From Humulus lupulus (lineage: Eukaryota > Streptophyta > Magnoliopsida > Rosales > Cannabaceae), in contig NC_084802.1 of the NCBI RefSeq assembly GCF_963169125.1, positions 115,448,903-115,512,902 of the forward strand: DNA of 64,000 nt, written 5' to 3'. Below the pieces are notes generated by a model. That model had not been told where the DNA came from. It did no database searches and worked only from the letters and a program-made list of their open reading frames with translations. Positions 12,111-22,353 of this stretch are shown here, piece after piece. Every line of letters starts with the position of its first letter. Position 1 is the stretch's first letter. A program made the translations under genes and the position numbers.

Positions 12111-14229
12111 GCTATTGAGGAGCTCAAGGAAGTAAACATCGATCCGCAGAACCCTTCACGGATGGTCAAGCTCGGGAAAAAACTCTGTAGCAAGAGGAAG
12201 GCGGAGCTGACTAAATTTCTGCAGGACAACCTGGATGTGTTCGCATGGTCCCACAAGGATATGGTGGGAATTAGCCCAAGAATCATCATGCACACCTTTC
12301 ATCTGGATAAAAGCGTTCCTGCAAAGTCCCAGAAGCAAAGGTGCCTTGGAACAACCTGGGTTGAGGCCTTAGAGGAAGAAGTAGCCCAGCTCAAGAAATG
12401 TGGCTTTATCCGTGAAGCCAAGTTTCCGATTTGGGCGCCAACCCCGTGCTGGTCCCGAAGCCCAATGGGAAGTGGCGGACCTGCATCGACTTCTCCGACC
12501 TGAATAAAGCCTGCCCCAAGGATTATTTTCCATTGCCAAGGATTGACCAACTAGTGGATGCCACAGCGGGACACGAGCTCATGTCCTTTATGGACGCGTA
12601 CTCAGGCTACAATCAGATCGCCATGAATCCGGCGGACCAGGAGCACACCAGCTTCATGACCCCGACTAACGTTTATTGTTACAAGGCCATGCCATTCAGG
12701 CTGAAGAACGCCGGTGCTACATACCAAAGGTTAGTAAATAGAATGTTCGCAAACCAGATCGGGAAGAACATGGAAGTGTACGTTAATGACATGCTAGTCA
12801 AGTCAAAGACTACCGATAACCATGTTTCTGACCTGGAAGAATGCTTCAAGATACTACGGGAGTATGGCATGAGGCTTAATCCACAGAAGTGCACTTTTGG
12901 AGTTGCATCGGGAAAATTCCTGGGTTTCATCGTCAATACCCGAGGAATCGAGGTAAACCCCGAAAAGATCAGATCATTACTCGAGCTTCCCTCACCCAGG
13001 TCGCGCAAAGACATCCAAGGCCTGACAAGAAGGGTGGCAGCCCTCAATCGGTTTATTTCAAAATCCACCGATAAGTGCTTGCATTCTACAACCTGCTCCG
13101 AGGAAATAAGAAGTTCGAGTGGACAGAAGAGTGTGAAAGTGCTTTCTTCAAGCTAAAGGCAGACCTGGCCGAGCCGCCCATATTATCTAAACCAAAGGCA
13201 GGAGAGCCCCTTTTTCTCTACCTAGCTGTCACAGAGGATGCAGCTAGTGCCGTATTAGTCCGAGAAGAAGACCGGATTCAAAAACCCGTCTATTACATCA
13301 GCAAGAGACTTCTCGGAGCTGAATCTCGGTACATGTTGATGGAGAAATTGGCATTCTGCCTTATCACGGCCTCTCGAAAGCTCAGGCCATACTTCCAGTC
13401 CCACTCAATACACGTCATAACCGATCAGCCTTTAAGGCAGGTTTTGCAAAAACCTGAAGCATCGGGACGTCTGTTAAAGTGGCCTATCGAACTCAGTCAG
13501 TTCGATATTTTGTACACCCCACGAACTGCTATAAAAAGTCAGGCCCTGGCCGATTTTGTAGCAAAGTGCACAGGATTCCGGGAGGATCCTGCCGAAGACT
13601 CACCCCAGGTCACCTCGGCCCAGGCATCGTGGAGGATCTTCGTGGATGGTTCATCTGATGAGAACGGATCCGGGGCTGGAATCATTTTAATATCCCTTGA
13701 GGGACATAGATTCCACTCGGCGCTGAGATTCAGATTCAAGGCCTCCAACAACGAGGCCAAATACGAAGCTTTGCTGGCCGGTCTAAGAATAGCCCAGGAG
13801 CTGAAGGCGAGCTCCGTCCAGTGCTTCAGTGACTCCCAGCTCATGGTAAACCAGGTTCTGGGCGAATATAAGGCACGAGGACCCAAGATGGCTGCCTATC
13901 TAGCAAAGGTAAAAGTGGAACTGTCCGCGTTTGGGCGAGGCTCAATCGAGCAGATACCTCGGGAACAGAACGCTAACGCAGACGCTCTTGCCAAGCTCGC
14001 CACCTCCGAGGAGACGGAGGCTCTGGGGTTAGTTCCGGTAGAGTTCTTGGAAAAACCAAGTATAGAAGAAGCCCGGGTGGAGGTCGAGATGATCGACGCT
14101 AGGCCGACCTGGATGACCCCCATCCTTGAGTATCTCACCAAGGGGAAGCTACCTGAAGGGCGTAATGATGCGCGACGAGTACTATACCAGGCCCCAAGGT
14201 ATACGATGGTGGACGGGATGCTATACTGA
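12111..14229 (+). pseudogene. Gypsy-1 reverse transcriptase and two RNase H domains, broken
   Basis: RT begins with the DVFAWSHKDMVGI segment (12234) and continues through GKWRTCIDFSDLNKACPKD (12470) and SFMDAYSGYNQIAM (12586). The catalytic box at about 12776-12795 reads YVNDML instead of YVDDML, so the polymerase active site is lost. Frameshifts lie near 12430 and 13070. A first RNase H-like connection domain follows (VYYISKRLLGAESRY, VITDQPLRQVL). A second RNase H starts near 13630 (WRIFVDGSSDENGSGAG, NNEAKYEALLAGL, CFSDSQLMVNQVLGEY, NANADALAKLA); this extra domain identifies the Tat lineage. The frame ends at a TGA at 14227, where CGA would be expected. Confidence 0.9.
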
Positions 14230-15345
14230 CGTGGGCACTCCCTACCTCTCCTACGATGTGTTCTTCCAGGCGAAGCAAAGGCCATCCTGTAGGAAGTGAA
14301 TGAGGGTTTTTGCGGAGATCACACTGGGGGGCAAAGCTTGGCCCTAAAGGTCCTGAGGCAAGGATATTACTGGCCCACTCTGTCCAAGGATTCGATCTCG
14401 TATCTCTAGAAGTGCGACAAATGCCAGCGATTTTCCACCGTTGCCCGAGCTCCCCTGGTCGAGCTGAAGATGATCTCGTCCCCATGGCCGTTTGCAGTTT
14501 GGGGGATCGACTTGGTTGGCACCCACCCTACTGGAAAAGGCAGGGTCTGTTACGCCGTGGTGGCCATCGACTACTTTACGAAGTGGGCTGAGGAAGAACC
14601 TTTGGCAACGATAACTTCCAAAAAAGTCCTCGACTTCGTGGTTAAGAGCATTATCTGCCGATTCGGGCTGCCCAAGAAAATCATTTCCGACAATGGGACT
14701 CAGTTCGACAGCGACCTCTTCACTGAATTTTGCGAAAGGTACGGAATTGTGAAAAGTTTCTCCTCTGTGGCCTATCCTCAGGCGAATGGCCAGGTCGAGG
14801 CCGTCAACAAGACGTTAAACGTGAGCCTCAAGAAGAGACTAGACGAAGCAAAGGGGGTCTGGCCAGAATAGCTCCCCCAAGTTCTATGGGCATACCGGAC
14901 CTCGCATCGGACTCCTACGGGTCATACTCCTTTCTCCCTGACCTTTGGGAGTGAGGCAGTCCTCCCTGTGGAGATTAAGGTACTTTCACATAGAGTCCAG
15001 GCATATGACCAGGATCGCAACCACGAGCTACTTAGCGCTTCCCTTGACTTGGTTGATGAAAGACGAGAACATTCGCAACTCCAGCTTGCACATTACCAAC
15101 AAAAAATCACTCGTTATTTCAACTCAAAGGTCAAAAAACGCGCCTTTAGCATTGGCGACCTGGTCCTCAAGAGAGTTTTCTTAGCCGGAAAGGATCCCAA
15201 TGACAGAGTATTGGGACCGAACTGGGAAGGGCCATATCAAATCATCGAGGTCATTAAAGAAGGAACTTACAAATTAGCTCGGCTTAATGGAGGGGCAGTC
15301 CCACGAACTTGGAACGCCATCCATTTGAAGAGATATTATCAATGA
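14230..15345 (+). pseudogene. Gypsy-1 integrase, broken
   Basis: Integrase in the same frame as the second RNase H. The zinc-binding part is near 14300-14430 (GFCGDHTGGQSLALK, CDKCQRF); stops at 14290 and 14407 fall in it. The DDE core is intact in sequence: WGIDLVGTHPTGKG (14503), KIISDNGTQFDS (14679), AYPQANGQVEAVNKTL (14770). A TAG lies at 14869, then the C-terminal part (WAYRTSHRTPTGHTPF, GSEAVLPVEI, LGPNWEGPYQIIEV, WNAIHLKRYYQ) ends at the natural TGA at 15343. All three internal stops fit CAG to TAG. No chromodomain is seen, as expected for this lineage. Confidence 0.9.
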
Positions 15346-15465
15346 TTCCCTTGTAAGGCCTAAAAGGCCATTTTTTATGTATTACGCAATGAGAATTAAC
15401 TTTTCGTTTATAATTGTACATATTTACGAGTGTAATCTAAAGTAACCACGAAAGACCCTTTCCCA

Positions 15466-15484
15466 GTTACTTGGGGGGCATATG
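15466..15484 (+). promoter_or_regulatory. Internal polypurine-like tract after pol
   Basis: ACTTGGGGGGCATATGG closely resembles the true 3' polypurine tract of the same element (TTGGGGGGCAAA at 19911). It sits about 120 bases after the pol stop and just before the tandem array, so it may be a second plus-strand start or a relic of the old element end. Confidence 0.4.
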
Positions 15485-16075
15485 GTACCTGGATATAACC
15501 AGGTCGCCTTAAAGACTTAGAAGTTAATTCAAATCGATTGATCGTTGTTTTTCTTAAAAAACGCGAGATATTGATAAAGGATTAACGCGAACTAAGCTCT
15601 ACCCTGGATGCAACCAGGTTCTAAAACTTGGAAGTTAATTTAAATCGATTGATCGTTGTTTTTCTTAAAGAGCACGAGATATTGATAAAAGTTAACACGA
15701 ACTAAGTTTTCAAATTAAGTTCCTGGACATAACCAGGTCATAAAACTTGGAAGTTAATTTAAATCGATTGATCGTTGTTTTTCTTAAAGAGCGCAAGATA
15801 TTGATAAAAGTTAACACGAACTAAGTTTTCAAATTAAGTTCCTGGACATAACCAGGTCATAAAACTTGGAAGTTAATTTAAATCGATTGATCGTTGTTTT
15901 TCTTAAAGAGCACGAGATATTGATAAAAGTTAACACGAACTAAGTTTTCAAATTAAGTTCCTGGACATAACCAGGTCATAAAACTTGGAAGTTAATTTAA
16001 ATCGATTGATCGTTGTTTTTCTTAAAAAGCACGAGATATTGATAAAAATTAACGCGAACTAAGTTTTTTCAAAAT
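15485..16075 (+). repeat. Tandem array, about five copies of a 119-bp unit
   Basis: Units begin near 15485, 15601, 15720, 15839 and 15958. Each has an inverted motif (CCTGGACATAACCAGG), then AAATCGATTGATCGTTGTTT, and ends with AACACGAACTAAG. The last three copies are almost identical and the first two more diverged. The array lies between pol and the antisense gene, the position described for the amplified repeat in Retand elements. No gene lies in it. Confidence 0.9.
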
Positions 16076-16221
16076 AGCAACTAAAATGTGTAATGGCAAA
16101 AGGAAGTAAATCGATTAAAAATAAAATTGATAGTTAGATGTCTCGAGGTGAAAAACCTCATGCAAAGTTACAACAACAAAAAATGAGAATAATAAAAGAG
16201 TGGATGCAAAATGGAAAGGCC

Positions 16222-18926
16222 CTAGGCTCCACCAGTCGGCCCCGTGGAGGTCGCCATCTCGCCCTCCTGCTCGGCCACGACGGAGGCTTCCCCGGTCTCA
16301 GAAGGTGCTTCTTTCTCGATGCGAGCTTTAAACCCCTCCAGCAAGGGCTCCCAGACGTCCGCTCCCAAGAAGGAGAAATCACCGTCGAAGTTATAGACCT
16401 AGCAGTGGTAGAGCATGTCCTCCATGGTGGTGCTAAAGGTTGCCTTCTCGGCTTCCAGGGCGGCCTTGGCCTCCTCGGCCCCAGCCTTCACAGTGTCTAG
16501 CTCTGCCCGCGCAGCAGCGAGGGCGGCTTTGGTAGCCTCCACCTCTTGAAGCTTGGGACAGGCTTCTTCCAGCTCAGCCTGCGCGGCCGCCAGGGCATCC
16601 TTAGCCGTCTGTAAGGAAGTCTGGTGGGTGGCCACAACCGCCTGATGCTCGCCCCTCATATCCTCAAGCTGGGCCTTGGTCCTGGCTATGCTTCAATGAA
16701 GGGCCAAGGCACTCTGCAAAAACGGAGAGGCAACAGCCTTAAGAAAAAAAAAGAGGGGAGAAAGGAAAAGCAGGGCAAGGAATGATAATCAAAAACCATA
16801 AAAGGGTAAGGTCAGCTTACCGTTAGGGCCACGCCCAATGAAGATTCCAGTACACCCACCGGGTTCCTTATTTCGATGGCCCGCAGCTCCCTCTCGTTGA
16901 AGCGGTAGAAGTGGCTGACGGCGTAGTTCACCGTCTCATACACAGTCCCTCGAAAGACATCTGGAATCTTCTCCAGGTCCTGGGGATCAACCGGGATGCG
17001 CACCTCGGGAGGCGCAATCGCCAAAGCCCCGGGCTTCGCCCCTGTGTCCTAGACGAAGGTCGGAGCTCGCGGAGGGGGTGGGGGCATGCTCCCCCCCGCA
17101 GCAGGAGGTGCAGTTTCCTCGACCTGGGCGGCTAGGGGCTGCTTTTTCTCCTTTGCAGGAGACTTGGTTGGGGTCCCAGCGGCTTTCTTCGCCATCCGGA
17201 GCTTCTTCATTTTAGGCCCAGAGGCCCCAGCTGAAGGGTTCCCCTCGGTGAACACAGCCCACAAATTTTTTCCCCCGGGCTGAGACATCTCCTTTGGCAA
17301 AATAAATATATGGTTAGTACACAAGTTAGCAATCATGCAAAAACAAAAACAAAGGGGAAAAAAGCGAAATTCAAGTATATATATACTAAAGGGAATCCTA
17401 CCCCCCGAGCTAGAAGAAGAATCTACGGTTACGACCATCGGCCCCGGAGCTTCCGCGGGGGAATCTAAGACAGTTATTTCTCGAGCTGACGCAGATTCTG
17501 GATCCGAGGCTGTCTCAGGACTAGACTCTTCTACGTATTGCCTAAGACCTGGAGCTACAACACCCTCCCGGAGTGATGGCCATGACCGAAGGTTAGTCCC
17601 ATACTCCTCGAATAGGACCGACCTAAAGGCTAGGGTGTTGTCTACAACTATGGTACCCCTAGGGAGGCTACTTTCGTAGTCCAGCACGAGCTGGTCGACG
17701 CAGTGGAGCAGGGTTTCATCTAAGTCTGGGTCACTTCGATGGCATTGGATGATCTGTCTGGGATTGAACCTAGCTATCCGGGGGTCTGCAGTGGCCCTAT
17801 CTAAGTTCCTAAACATGTAAGGGTTACCTTGGCTGGAGGGACCTGCAGCTGCTCCGGACCGGACCCTCTCCTCGTCCGTTCTTTGGGCGACCTCCAACGC
17901 CCGCTTCCTCGTCCTCACGAGGGGCACCTCGTCCTCCTCATCCTCATCCCCCGCGACCTCCTCCACGATGATAGGCCTCATATCGCGAGCTGGGGGAAGC
18001 ACCCGGGGCCTCCTCAGGTTCAGAGTCTGGCCTGGGGAGATCAGCTTACAGGCCAGCATCGTCTCGTCTGTCACGAGCTGACAATAGTCCTTTTCACTGG
18101 GGGGCAAGCCCGCCAGTGTCTCGTACTGGCTCCCGAGGATCACAGACTTCTCTGTCCTCGCGAAGATAGTTGCAGAATTATTCTAAGTCAGAAATGGATA
18201 TAGGGGAAGCTAACCGATACTTAACTTACGAGCTAAGGTTGAAAGGCACTTACGAGGATGGTTGAAGTAGTGCAGCTCGCAGTTTCGGAACCCCGTCGAC
18301 ATAAAGAAAGTATCTTTGAAGTCGTTGGGGTGGTTGGGCAACTCGATGACCGCAGCCGTGTTGGGGAACCGGGTTAAGTAATAGAACCCGTCACCTCACC
18401 CTCGCTTCTCCGGGCTGGCCTTGAGGCAGAAGAAATACAGAATGTCTGCAGGAGTGGGGACCTCCCACTTCTGTTTCAAGAACAAGTATCTTAACCCCAC
18501 CAACAAACGGTAAGATTTGGGGGGGAGCTGGAATGGGGCCAACCTCACGTAGTTGAGGAAATCGGCGAAGTACTGGTCCAACAGGAGGGAGGCCCCCGCC
18601 TTGAAATGTTCGTCGCTCCAGGCCGAGAACACCTCATCAAGCGACGCGCAGCTCCGCTCGCCTTCTAAGGGAGGTCGGGCAAGCACGGTTCCTCTCCCCA
18701 GCTCGATGTTATGGGAGAGGAATATTTTGTTTACCCTCGCCTGGTCAGTGATCTTCGAGATGATCTTCTCTGCCTCAAAGAACGCGTCGGGGGCTACCTC
18801 GAGCTCCCGTTTCACTGCTGGCCCGAAATTGGGAATCGGGGATTCAGCCATCACCTCCTTTCCCTTGTTTTGTTGGGAGGATGAGCTGCCTACGGACTTC
18901 TTGGGAGCGTTCTTCTTGGGTCCCAT
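16222..18926 (-). pseudogene. Gypsy-1 antisense gene, Transposase_28-like, broken
   Basis: Gene on the strand opposite to gag-pol. The start is the ATG at 18926 (MGPKKNAPKKSVG); the stop is at 16222. The first part has a conserved fold-like stretch (YFADFLNYVRLAPFQLPPKSYRLL, read in pieces, then FYYLTRFPNTAAV and DFKDTFFMSTGFRNCEL) that I recognise as the plant family annotated as putative gypsy type transposon (Pfam Transposase_28). An acidic middle follows, then a Lys/Pro-rich part, an Ala/Glu coiled coil (16399-16659) and a conserved tail (FDGDFSFLG). Splice-like sites include GTAAGT at 18253, a donor at 17401, GTAAGC at 16819 and TTTTTGCAG before 16713. Stops at 18396, 17049, near 16692 and 16399 interrupt it. 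Its function in any element is unknown. Confidence 0.75.
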
Positions 18927-18929
18927 CTG

Positions 18930-19910
18930 GTCGCCTAGCGAACAAAAAGAAGAAATTTTAGAAGAAGGCGACCTAAAAATGGAGAAGAATCTGAATGTGT
19001 TTCCTTTACACGAGCTGAGGTAAGCCCAGCCCGTGGAGAGTGAGACCACGCGGTTCTATGAACATGCGCCTATGCTCCCAACAGAACCCCGATTACTCGA
19101 AATTCGTGTGTCAGGAGGGTCAGGATAGAAATTTGCCTTGGAAGGAAAGTTTCGGTAGGCGAGAGGTGCAAAACCGCCTGTGAAGCGTGCACCCTAAGCT
19201 ACTCGGTTTTGCACCCAAAATATTGGGTACTTTAAACCAACATACCTAAAATCCTACCCAGAAAACGCACCCTATAAACATTGCTCCTAAATGGTTTTCT
19301 ACTGCAAACGATACCCTAACCTAATAGGCTTTTACCCTTCATGCCCACAAAAAACCAACAAAACCTTGCATGTGGCTACAGTAAATATTTACCTAAGCTA
19401 CAGTGAAAGATAATTTCAAAGCATGCACAGTCAGGAGACTTACAGAATGTTCTGGTTGAGAAGAGGATGAAGGGATCGCCTGGGTTGGGGCTTCGTCGGA
19501 GTAGTTGATTCCAAAGCTTCGAAGGGGCCCTTACACCTGAACTTCTTGAGTGCTGGGAATGGCGGCCGGAAAGAAGAGGGTTTTTTCTTTTGAAAATGAA
19601 GAGAGAAGAAGAAGAAAATTTCTAAAAAATTTCAAATGAACGGGTGGCCCATTTATATACGTGAAGGGCCACATGAGGAGGGCCGTTGGATTGCCCTGAT
19701 GTGGGATCCAAGGCTCTCCACTCGAAAGACGAAATGACGGCTGAGTATAGGCTAGGCCATTAAATGCGGTTCTCGGAAGACGTACTGTCACAAACCACGA
19801 TGTTCCACGTATTTGGCGCCTGCGTAAAATGTGGAATATGAAGAGTTCATGGGGAAGCCTAAAAGCCCCTACTGTGGCCCTATGCGACGTTGTGTACCAC
19901 GAGCAGGAGA
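18930..19910. other. Antisense gene 5' region, no other gene
   Basis: Between the antisense start and the polypurine tract I see no credible coding region. The minus-strand reading frame at 19531-19977 crosses the LTR edge and is judged spurious. The stretch probably holds the antisense promoter and 5' untranslated region. Confidence 0.4.
19651..19660 (-). promoter_or_regulatory. TATA box of the antisense gene
   Basis: On the minus strand GTATATAAAT is followed by GGGCCACCCG, about 730 bases upstream of the antisense ATG at 18926 and outside the 3' LTR. Position and sequence suit a separate RNA polymerase II promoter firing away from the 3' LTR. This is inferred from the motif only. Confidence 0.5.
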
Positions 19911-19922
19911 TTGGGGGGCAAA
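19911..19922 (+). promoter_or_regulatory. Gypsy-1 3' polypurine tract
   Basis: TTGGGGGGCAAA immediately precedes the TGTACGCC start of the 3' LTR, the correct place for plus-strand priming. Confidence 0.8.
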
Positions 19923-20675
19923 TGTACGCCCTGGTTTTCCCACTGGCTGTTAGCAAGCTGAGATACGGCCTAATCATGTCTACCGCATGGACATCCCCAA
20001 GACCGGAGCTGCCACTCGAAAGATCCTACCTCCTCAGCTCGAGGTAACCTAAGGGTTCGCCAAGATGAGACTGAGTTTGGACTCTGAAGGCCACAGGTCG
20101 AGGGAAGCATCCAGCTCGTGGTACGAGCTAGGGTTGGAGGCTGTGACCTTTTATAAAGTCAACCACGCAAGGTAAGCGTGCATATATCAGACATCACATG
20201 TCTGATATATCCCTAACTTCTCGGACACGCAGCATGAACGTGCGCATTCTGGCACCCACGACTGGGTTGGGCCGTGCGGCCCATTATCCCCCTTACCTAT
20301 TGATTAGACCACACTTCATGTGTCAGGTTTTAGGAATTAATCATGAATGTCACAGAGTTGACATGATAGGTAAGAAGGTCACGGGATGACCTTCTTACCA
20401 ACTCCCAGGTGCCCTCTCCTATAAATATGGAGACCCTGGGAGTTGCAAAGGGTTGGATTCTATTGTGTAAGAAATACCCTGTAAAAGAATACCAAGCATA
20501 TAGCAATAATATTGACTGGTGGAGTAGAAGGATTTTAACCTTTGAACCACCTAAAAACGTAATTGTGTCACCAACCCATTTCTAAAAAGATCATTCATCT
20601 ATTTCGGTTCAACATAAGCACTAATCCCTTCCTCTTATTTTCTTAATTACCTGTTGGCGAAGAACCGCGTCAACA
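19923..20675 (+). mobile_element. Gypsy-1 3' LTR
   Basis: 753 bp, TGTACGCC...GTCAACA, followed by the duplication AATAT. TATA box (CTATAAATATGG) near 20418. It differs from the 5' LTR at about 11 sites counted by eye, ten of them transitions. Confidence 0.92.
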
Positions 20676-20680
20676 AATAT

Positions 20681-21385
20681 CATATTGACTAGTTCAATGA
20701 AAATAAATAATGTTAAATTATTTATTTATATTTTGCGAGAAAAGAAATAGAAGAAAATTTTAGTATTTTATTGCAAAGTCTCAAAATGAGAGTATTATAG
20801 CCAATTGGGACAATTTTGTTAATATTGATAATTTGGTATTAATATTAATAAAATGAATTAAATAAAGGTCAAAATTATAATTGGTTAATTTTGACAAGTA
20901 TTTAATTATTTATAATTATTAAATAATTGAAATAAAATGGGTAACTAAAACCTATTTTATGTCCTAGCTAATTGTATATATATACTAGTGTTATAGAATG
21001 CATTAGGTAAGCTTAATTGGACAAGGTAAAAATTCACTCCTAGTATTTTATACCTAGCCACCCACTCTCTGTTAGTTTTCTCTCTAGGAATTCTTTTCTC
21101 ATGTGTTGAGACTTGCCCACAGAAACGCTAGCTTGTTTTAGAGAAAGACTTGGAAGACTGTGGTCTTACTTCAAAGTGGTTTGGATTCCTTGCAACACCT
21201 AGCATTAAACAAGGACCAAAGGTTTGGGAATCTAAAGGGTGTAATCATTATTCCACTACGCACCTCGTAAGTACTCTAATGGCTTTGTTATTGTGTTTAT
21301 GTATCTCTGTAATATTCACATGCTTGTATGATTTTATGCTTTCTACTATGTATATTGTTTTGAATACATATTTATAGGGAGCGTG
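20681..21385 (+). mobile_element. Copia-1 3' LTR, second part
   Basis: AT-rich noncoding sequence resuming after the Gypsy-1 insertion. Its far edge is uncertain; Gypsy coding relics of another element begin by about 21390. No gene is seen. Confidence 0.5.
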
Positions 21386-21389
21386 CATA

Positions 21390-21820
21390 TAGACTTATAT
21401 AAATGAGATCCTACAGCCAGTGATAGTGGATGGCAGAAAGTGGTTAGTTGATTTGCTTGAGCTATTAATGAATGACTTCGACATGATTTTGGGCATGGCC
21501 TAGTTTGTAAAATATGGGGCAACCATAAAATACAAGAAGAAGATGGTAACCTTTGAGCTTGAGGGTGAGGATCACTTTGTATATGTGGGCACTGTGCATG
21601 ACCCCGTGTACCTATGATATCAGTATTGAGGGCTAGAGACCTATTGCGAAGTGGTTGCATAGGATTCCTAGCCAGTGTGGTAGATACCACTCAGGTCGTG
21701 ACAGTGGGACCAGAAGAGACTAGATTAGTCTGTGAGTTTCTGGATGTGTTTCGAAAGGATTTACCAAGGTTTCAACCACACAGAGAGGTAGAGTTTGTTG
21801 TTGAAAGGAGATGCAGATGA
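21390..21820 (+). pseudogene. Gypsy pol fragment (protease to RT entry)
   Basis: A short relic of chromovirus-type Gypsy pol. It reads as VDLLELLMNDFDMILGMA, KMVTFELEGEDHFVYVGTVHD and, after a frame change, GCIGFLASVVDTTQVV and LVCEFLDVFRKDLPRFQPHREVEF. These are the linker and RT entry of Tekay/Del-like elements. Nothing of the catalytic RT remains. It is probably a separate insertion from the relic at 22354, because the same protein segment occurs again there. Confidence 0.75.
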
Positions 21821-21834
21821 TATGACAACTGGCT

Positions 21835-22350
21835 AGAGTGAGGTGGTTGCGGTTTCAAACTTAAAGCCAAGATCGTTGAGCATGCCGCAAACGTTCAGAG
21901 ATTTGACTAGTTGTTCAAGTTTGCATATGACCTAATAAGCGTTGAGGCATCTAAGACGTGAAGGTTTATGAACCGACTATAAGGGAATATAGTGAAATTC
22001 ATGGACTCTTGAAAGATTTGTTCCAGAATCTGATGAAAATGTTGCAGAGCATGCTATTGAGAAGCTGATGAGCGACACCAATAGCCTTAGGCAGTTCCAA
22101 CTTGGTTGGAACTGGAACAAGGGAAGTTTTTCTACAAGGATAACACAAAACTCAGGGAGACAAAGTAATCAAATTCGCCTGAAGTTAGCTAATTGAGGCA
22201 ATAACAAGAGGAAATGAGGCTTTGATAACGAAGAATAAGCTATTCACAACAAGCATCTAGGCATGAGATTGAGTACTTGCCAACTTGAAAGAACTGCAAC
22301 TGATGCAATCAAGGCAAATGTAAATCAAAGGGGTGTTATAGTTTTGCCAA
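21835..22350 (+). other. Unassigned sequence between two Gypsy relics
   Basis: No reading frame longer than short fragments and no motif I recognise. Given both neighbours, it is probably decayed Gypsy internal sequence. Confidence 0.25.
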
Positions 22351-22353
22351 GCC

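Larger units (their letters stand above)
6302..20675 (+). mobile_element. Gypsy-1: complete Tat/Retand-type retrotransposon with antisense gene
   Basis: A full element bounded by two 753-bp LTRs (6302-8961 after removing a 1907-bp insertion, and 19923-20675) and by a perfect 5-bp duplication AATAT (6297-6301, 20676-20680). Internal order is gag, protease, RT, RNase H, a second archaeal-like RNase H, integrase, a 119-bp tandem array, then an antisense gene before the 3' LTR. The extra RNase H and the antisense ORF are known marks of the Tat lineage; a 3' tandem array with antisense ORFs was described for Retand in Silene. By eye I count 11 substitutions between the LTRs (about 1.5%), so insertion is fairly recent. 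All genes carry stops, so it would need proteins from other copies. Confidence 0.9.

Noticed and set aside
15470..16075. Possibility that the 119-bp array is a satellite centromere block.
   Set aside because: Only about five units, at a fixed place between pol and the antisense gene, so it belongs to the element.
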